A stretch of DNA of 64,000 nt, from contig NZ_JAUYHK010000001.1 in assembly GCF_030690045.1 (NCBI RefSeq), forward strand, positions 62,001 through 126,000, in the 5' to 3' direction. This stretch comes from Thalassospira sp. GTDB lineage: Bacteria > Pseudomonadota > Alphaproteobacteria > Rhodospirillales > Thalassospiraceae. Shown here piece by piece: positions 61,302-64,000 of this stretch. A program made the translations under genes and the position numbers. The notes under the pieces were generated by a model. It had not been told where the DNA came from, ran no database searches, and worked only from the letters and a program-made list of their open reading frames with translations. Every line of letters begins with the position of its first letter. Position 1 is the first letter of the stretch.

Positions 61302-62339
61302 ATGACCAACGTGCCAGGTTTCCCCGAAGAAACGGGTTTTTCCCAAAACAGCAGCCTTGAGCGTGATGCGGCCCGTCTGGATGCCTGTGTCGCCCGCCTT
61401 GGCGAAGCCCGCGATATGGTTTCGTCCATTATATTTGGGCAGGATCAGGCCATAGATCAAACCCTGATTGGCATTTTATCGGGTGGCCATGTTCTGATGA
61501 TTGGTGCGCCGGGGCTGGGTAAATCCTTGCTGGCCCATACGCTCGGCAAGGTATTGGGCCTGATCGACAAACGGATCCAGTTCACCCCCGACCTGATGCC
61601 TGCCGATATTCTGGGCTCCGAAGTCCTTGAAGAAGGGATTGATAGCAAACGCGCCTTTCGCTTTATCAAGGGCCCGGTGTTTTGCCAGTTATTGCTGGCT
61701 GATGAAATCAACCGCGCCAGCCCGCGCACCCAGTCCGCCCTCTTGCAAGCCATGCAGGAGCGAGAAGTTTCGGTCGCCGGATACAGCCACAGCCTGCCGG
61801 CACCGTTTCATGTGCTTGCCACCCAAAATCCACTGGAACAAGAAGGCACCTATCCCCTGCCCGAGGCACAGTTGGACCGTTTCCTTCTGGAAGTACGGCT
61901 GTCCTATCCCGATCAGGATGCCGAACGCAGGATTGTCGCCGAAACCACCCGTCACAAACAGCCACGCCCGCGTCAGATGCTGCATGCCGACGATGTGATC
62001 GAAGCACAGGATTTTGTCCGTCGCCTGCCCATGCCCGACCGGGTTCTTGATACCATCATCAGCCTGTGCCGCGAATGCCGCCCCGAAAGTACCAGCCACG
62101 ACAATATCCGCCGTCATGTCGCCTGGGGGCCGGGCACCCGCGCCGCGCAATCTCTGTCGCTGGCCTGTCGGGCACGTGCCATGTTGCAGGGGCGCTTTGC
62201 CCCGTCACATGATGATATTGCCGCCCTTGCCTTGCCGGTCTTGCGTCATCGTTTTGGCCTGACCTATGGCGCGCGGGCCGAGGGTCAATCGGTCGATACC
62301 CTGATCACCGAAACACTGGCCAGCCTGCAAGGGAGTTGA
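61302..62339 (+). CDS. MoxR-family AAA+ ATPase
   Basis: A 345-residue AAA+ ATPase. Walker A 'MIGAPGLGKSLLAHTLGKVL', Walker B 'LLLADEINRASPRTQSALLQ', sensor 'FHVLATQNPLEQEGTYPLPE' and arginine-finger region 'AQLDRFLLEV' are present. MoxR ATPases work with VWA- or DUF58-type proteins as chaperones in envelope stress or enzyme activation. The start is uncertain: ATG 61302, ATG 61284 and GTG 61272 are in frame. It is followed at once by DUF58 and BatA-like genes. Confidence 0.93.
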   Translation: MTNVPGFPEETGFSQNSSLERDAARLDACVARLGEARDMVSSIIFGQDQAIDQTLIGILSGGHVLMIGAPGLGKSLLAHTLGKVLGLIDKRIQFTPDLMPADILGSEVLEEGIDSKRAFRFIKGPVFCQLLLADEINRASPRTQSALLQAMQEREVSVAGYSHSLPAPFHVLATQNPLEQEGTYPLPEAQLDRFLLEVRLSYPDQDAERRIVAETTRHKQPRPRQMLHADDVIEAQDFVRRLPMPDRVLDTIISLCRECRPESTSHDNIRRHVAWGPGTRAAQSLSLACRARAMLQGRFAPSHDDIAALALPVLRHRFGLTYGARAEGQSVDTLITETLASLQGS

Positions 62340-62341
62340 AT

Positions 62342-63265
62342 TTGCCGACATCGACCGTGCAGGAACAGGTAGCTCGCGCCCGGTCACTGGCCGCAAGACT
62401 GCCGCAACTGGTCGATGAGTCGCGGCGCATGGCCACCAGTTTGCGCAGCGGTCTGCATGGTAATCGCAAGGTCGGTCCCGGTTCGGATTTCTGGCAATTT
62501 CGCCCCTATGTCACCGGCGACCCCGCCAGCCAGATCGACTGGCGACGTTCCGCCCGCAGCGATCACACCTTTATCCGCCAAACCGAATGGCAGGCCAGCC
62601 ATACCTACTGGATATGGCCGGTGATGGGGTCATCTATGTTCTGGTCATCGGACCCGTATATTTCGGAAAAAGCGGATCGCGCCCTTGTTCTGGCGCTGGC
62701 ACTGGCCGATTTGCTGGTTGGCAATGGCGAAACCGTCGGCACCTTTGACGGGGAACATACCCGCATCACATCCGCCCATCATCTTGAAAAACTGGCCCAC
62801 GCCATGCTGGCCAGCCCCGGTGCGATGACCGAAGTGACCGCCACCTTGCAACCGGGGCGCAAACATTCGGTTGTGGTCTTGTCCGATTTTCTGGAATTTG
62901 CCTGGCCCGGATCCCCCCTGTCGCAAACCCTGAAATTTCTGACCTCCAGCCAGAATGACGGTGGTCTTGTGCAAATACTTGATCCGGCGGAAGTCTCACC
63001 GCCCTTTGAAGGGCGGGTGGATTTGCTCGATACACGGGCGAAAATTGTCTATCGCAGCGAAAAATTCGAGGATGTCCGCGACGGGTTCGAGTCCCGCGCC
63101 CGTCTGTGGCGTGCGCGCATTCAGGACGCCGCCCGCGACAATAACTGGCTTTATGACCGGCACATCACCGCCGAAAGTGCCAATGCCGCCCTGCTTACCC
63201 TGTATCAGCATCTGAACGAACGCCAGCATCATGGAATCTCGCGACATTCGGGGACCAGCGCATGA
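62342..63265 (+). CDS. DUF58 domain-containing protein
   Basis: A 307-residue DUF58 protein. The family core is 'GNRKVGPGSDFWQFRPYVTG' followed by 'DPASQIDWRRSARSDHTFIR' (tryptophan and arginine rich), with a degenerate VWA-like domain after it. The start is TTG 62342, six bases after GGGAG; TTG 62336 is too close. It follows MoxR by three bases and overlaps the next gene (ATGA at 63262). Confidence 0.92.
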   Translation: MPTSTVQEQVARARSLAARLPQLVDESRRMATSLRSGLHGNRKVGPGSDFWQFRPYVTGDPASQIDWRRSARSDHTFIRQTEWQASHTYWIWPVMGSSMFWSSDPYISEKADRALVLALALADLLVGNGETVGTFDGEHTRITSAHHLEKLAHAMLASPGAMTEVTATLQPGRKHSVVVLSDFLEFAWPGSPLSQTLKFLTSSQNDGGLVQILDPAEVSPPFEGRVDLLDTRAKIVYRSEKFEDVRDGFESRARLWRARIQDAARDNNWLYDRHITAESANAALLTLYQHLNERQHHGISRHSGTSA

Positions 63266-64000
63266 TGGTGGCTGGTATCAGTTTTGTTTATCCGGCGATG
63301 CTGGCCGGGCTGATCCTGTTGCCGGTATTGTGGCTGATCATTCGCAGCGCCCCGCGTGCGCCCAGACGGCTGGTTTTCCCGGCTGCCCGTTTGTTGTTGG
63401 GCCTGTCGGCCACCAGACGCGAAGCCCGCCGCGCCCCGATCTGGCAAACCATCCTGCGCAGCCTGATCCTGACGGCCCTGATTGTCGCCGCCGCCCGCCC
63501 GGTGATGCATCGAGCCGATTATGCCGGAGCACCGGGATCGATTTTGCTGATTGCCGAAACCGGCTGGTCCGCGGCGGCCCACTGGCAGGAATACCGGCGC
63601 GGCATGCAACAGGTGCTTGATCAGGCCCGCAGTGATGGTCACAGCATCTATGTCGCCCGCAGTGCCCCCGAACCGTCCGGGGCAACGGACACCGCCCTGT
63701 CGCCAATCATTGGCCCCCTGTCACCGCGCGCCGCCGATCAATATGTTGACCGGCTTCATCCCGTGCCGTGGCCATCCGATTATATCGGCCTGTCTGATCT
63801 GATTTCAAACCGGCAGGATATCACCACGGCGGTTGCCAATGTCATCTGGATGACCGACGATCTGGTCTTGCCGGGCAAGGAGAAACTGGCCGATGATTTA
63901 TCGGCAATTGCACCGGTCACCATCCTGCGCCCGCAACAAACCGATCAGATTGTGGTGCATGATATGGAACGCACCCGCAACGGCATGCAAGTGACATTGC
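63262..64000 (+). CDS. BatA/DUF4159-type membrane protein (3'-truncated)
   Basis: The first 246 codons of a protein cut by the right edge. It starts with a BatA-like N-terminus: one helix 'YPAMLAGLILLPVLWLII', basic 'RSAPRAPRRLVFPAARLLLG', and a second helix 'ILRSLILTALIVAAARPV'. After it comes a VWA-like segment where the usual DxSxS region is 'ILLIAETGWSAAAHWQEYR', so the metal site is degenerate. The pattern fits the N-terminal aerotolerance domain of large DUF4159 proteins found after MoxR-DUF58. Starts at ATG 63262 (or the adjacent ATG 63265). Confidence 0.8.
   Translation, partial: MMVAGISFVYPAMLAGLILLPVLWLIIRSAPRAPRRLVFPAARLLLGLSATRREARRAPIWQTILRSLILTALIVAAARPVMHRADYAGAPGSILLIAETGWSAAAHWQEYRRGMQQVLDQARSDGHSIYVARSAPEPSGATDTALSPIIGPLSPRAADQYVDRLHPVPWPSDYIGLSDLISNRQDITTAVANVIWMTDDLVLPGKEKLADDLSAIAPVTILRPQQTDQIVVHDMERTRNGMQVTL

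Noticed and set aside
1-64000. CRISPR arrays, prophage, rRNA operons and complete insertion sequences
   Set aside because: No regular spaced direct repeats, phage structural genes, rRNA sequence or intact transposase were seen. XerD at 54.3 kb is a housekeeping recombinase and not evidence of a prophage.

Overview
The window comes from an alphaproteobacterium. The best guess is a marine Rhodospirillales member close to Thalassospira. This rests on an ectoine catabolic operon in the eutABC-doeAB-doeX order known from marine Alphaproteobacteria, several TRAP and ABC uptake systems, an rpmB / gluQ / cobT-cobS / J-domain / bolA neighbourhood, an aerobic CobST cobaltochelatase, and the carboxynorspermidine route to polyamines. 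No 16S rRNA is present, so the taxonomic call is inference.

Layout. 1-5.2 kb: ectoine/hydroxyectoine degradation operon, with eutA cut by the left edge. 5.3-6.8 kb: a MORN-like lipoprotein. 6.8-12.8 kb (minus): a transport and catabolism cluster with a TRAP transporter (DctP-DctQ-DctM), an amidase, a 54-residue membrane protein and a D-2-hydroxyacid dehydrogenase; a palindrome lies in the probable dctP promoter. 12.9-20.1 kb: a sugar-type ABC system (ATPase, permease, binding protein) with a TIM-barrel isomerase and a Gfo/Idh/MocA dehydrogenase, divergent from a LacI-type regulator, with two operator-like palindromes between them. 20.1-24.4 kb: accessory region with an SDR, a full-length Ada, a decayed fragment, an AT-rich HNH nuclease with a TTG start, a VOC protein and a 270-bp inverted-repeat element. 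24.4-25.8 kb: gene-free, GC-rich repetitive DNA.

25.8-28.2 kb: nspC and carboxynorspermidine synthase. 28.4-32.2 kb: Fe-alcohol dehydrogenase, lytic transglycosylase, tRNA-Leu(CAA), a DedA/YqaA-type protein and DsbB. 32.2-35.7 kb: a siderophore locus with a Fur-like site, an AraC regulator and a TonB-dependent receptor. 35.7-44.2 kb: housekeeping block (HNH nuclease, rpmB, SDR/LysR pair, gluQ, cobT, cobS, J-domain protein, bolA). 44.3-46.2 kb: periplasmic PQQ-type sugar dehydrogenase with a diheme cytochrome c. 46.2-50.1 kb: a PBP2 plus Cache-like sensor without an output domain, a DUF2889 protein under a 16-bp palindrome, a CBS protein and a CorC/CNNM transporter. 50.1-55.2 kb: aroB-aroK divergent from a small membrane protein, a large secreted protein of unknown function and xerD. 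55.4-57.3 kb: an EAL-CBS-GGDEF protein. 57.7-61.2 kb (minus): SGNH hydrolase, CCA-adding enzyme, DUF6111-like, Nudix and DUF1285 proteins. 61.3-64.0 kb: MoxR, DUF58 and a BatA/DUF4159-type protein cut by the right edge.

Most of the window is ordinary chromosomal content. The least explained parts are the nested inverted-repeat element at 24.14-24.41 kb with a possible relic at 12.83 kb, the repeat-rich gene desert at 24.4-25.8 kb, the isolated HNH nuclease, the PBP2-Cache protein and the uncharacterised proteins between aroK and xerD. I did not find a clearly new multi-gene system.
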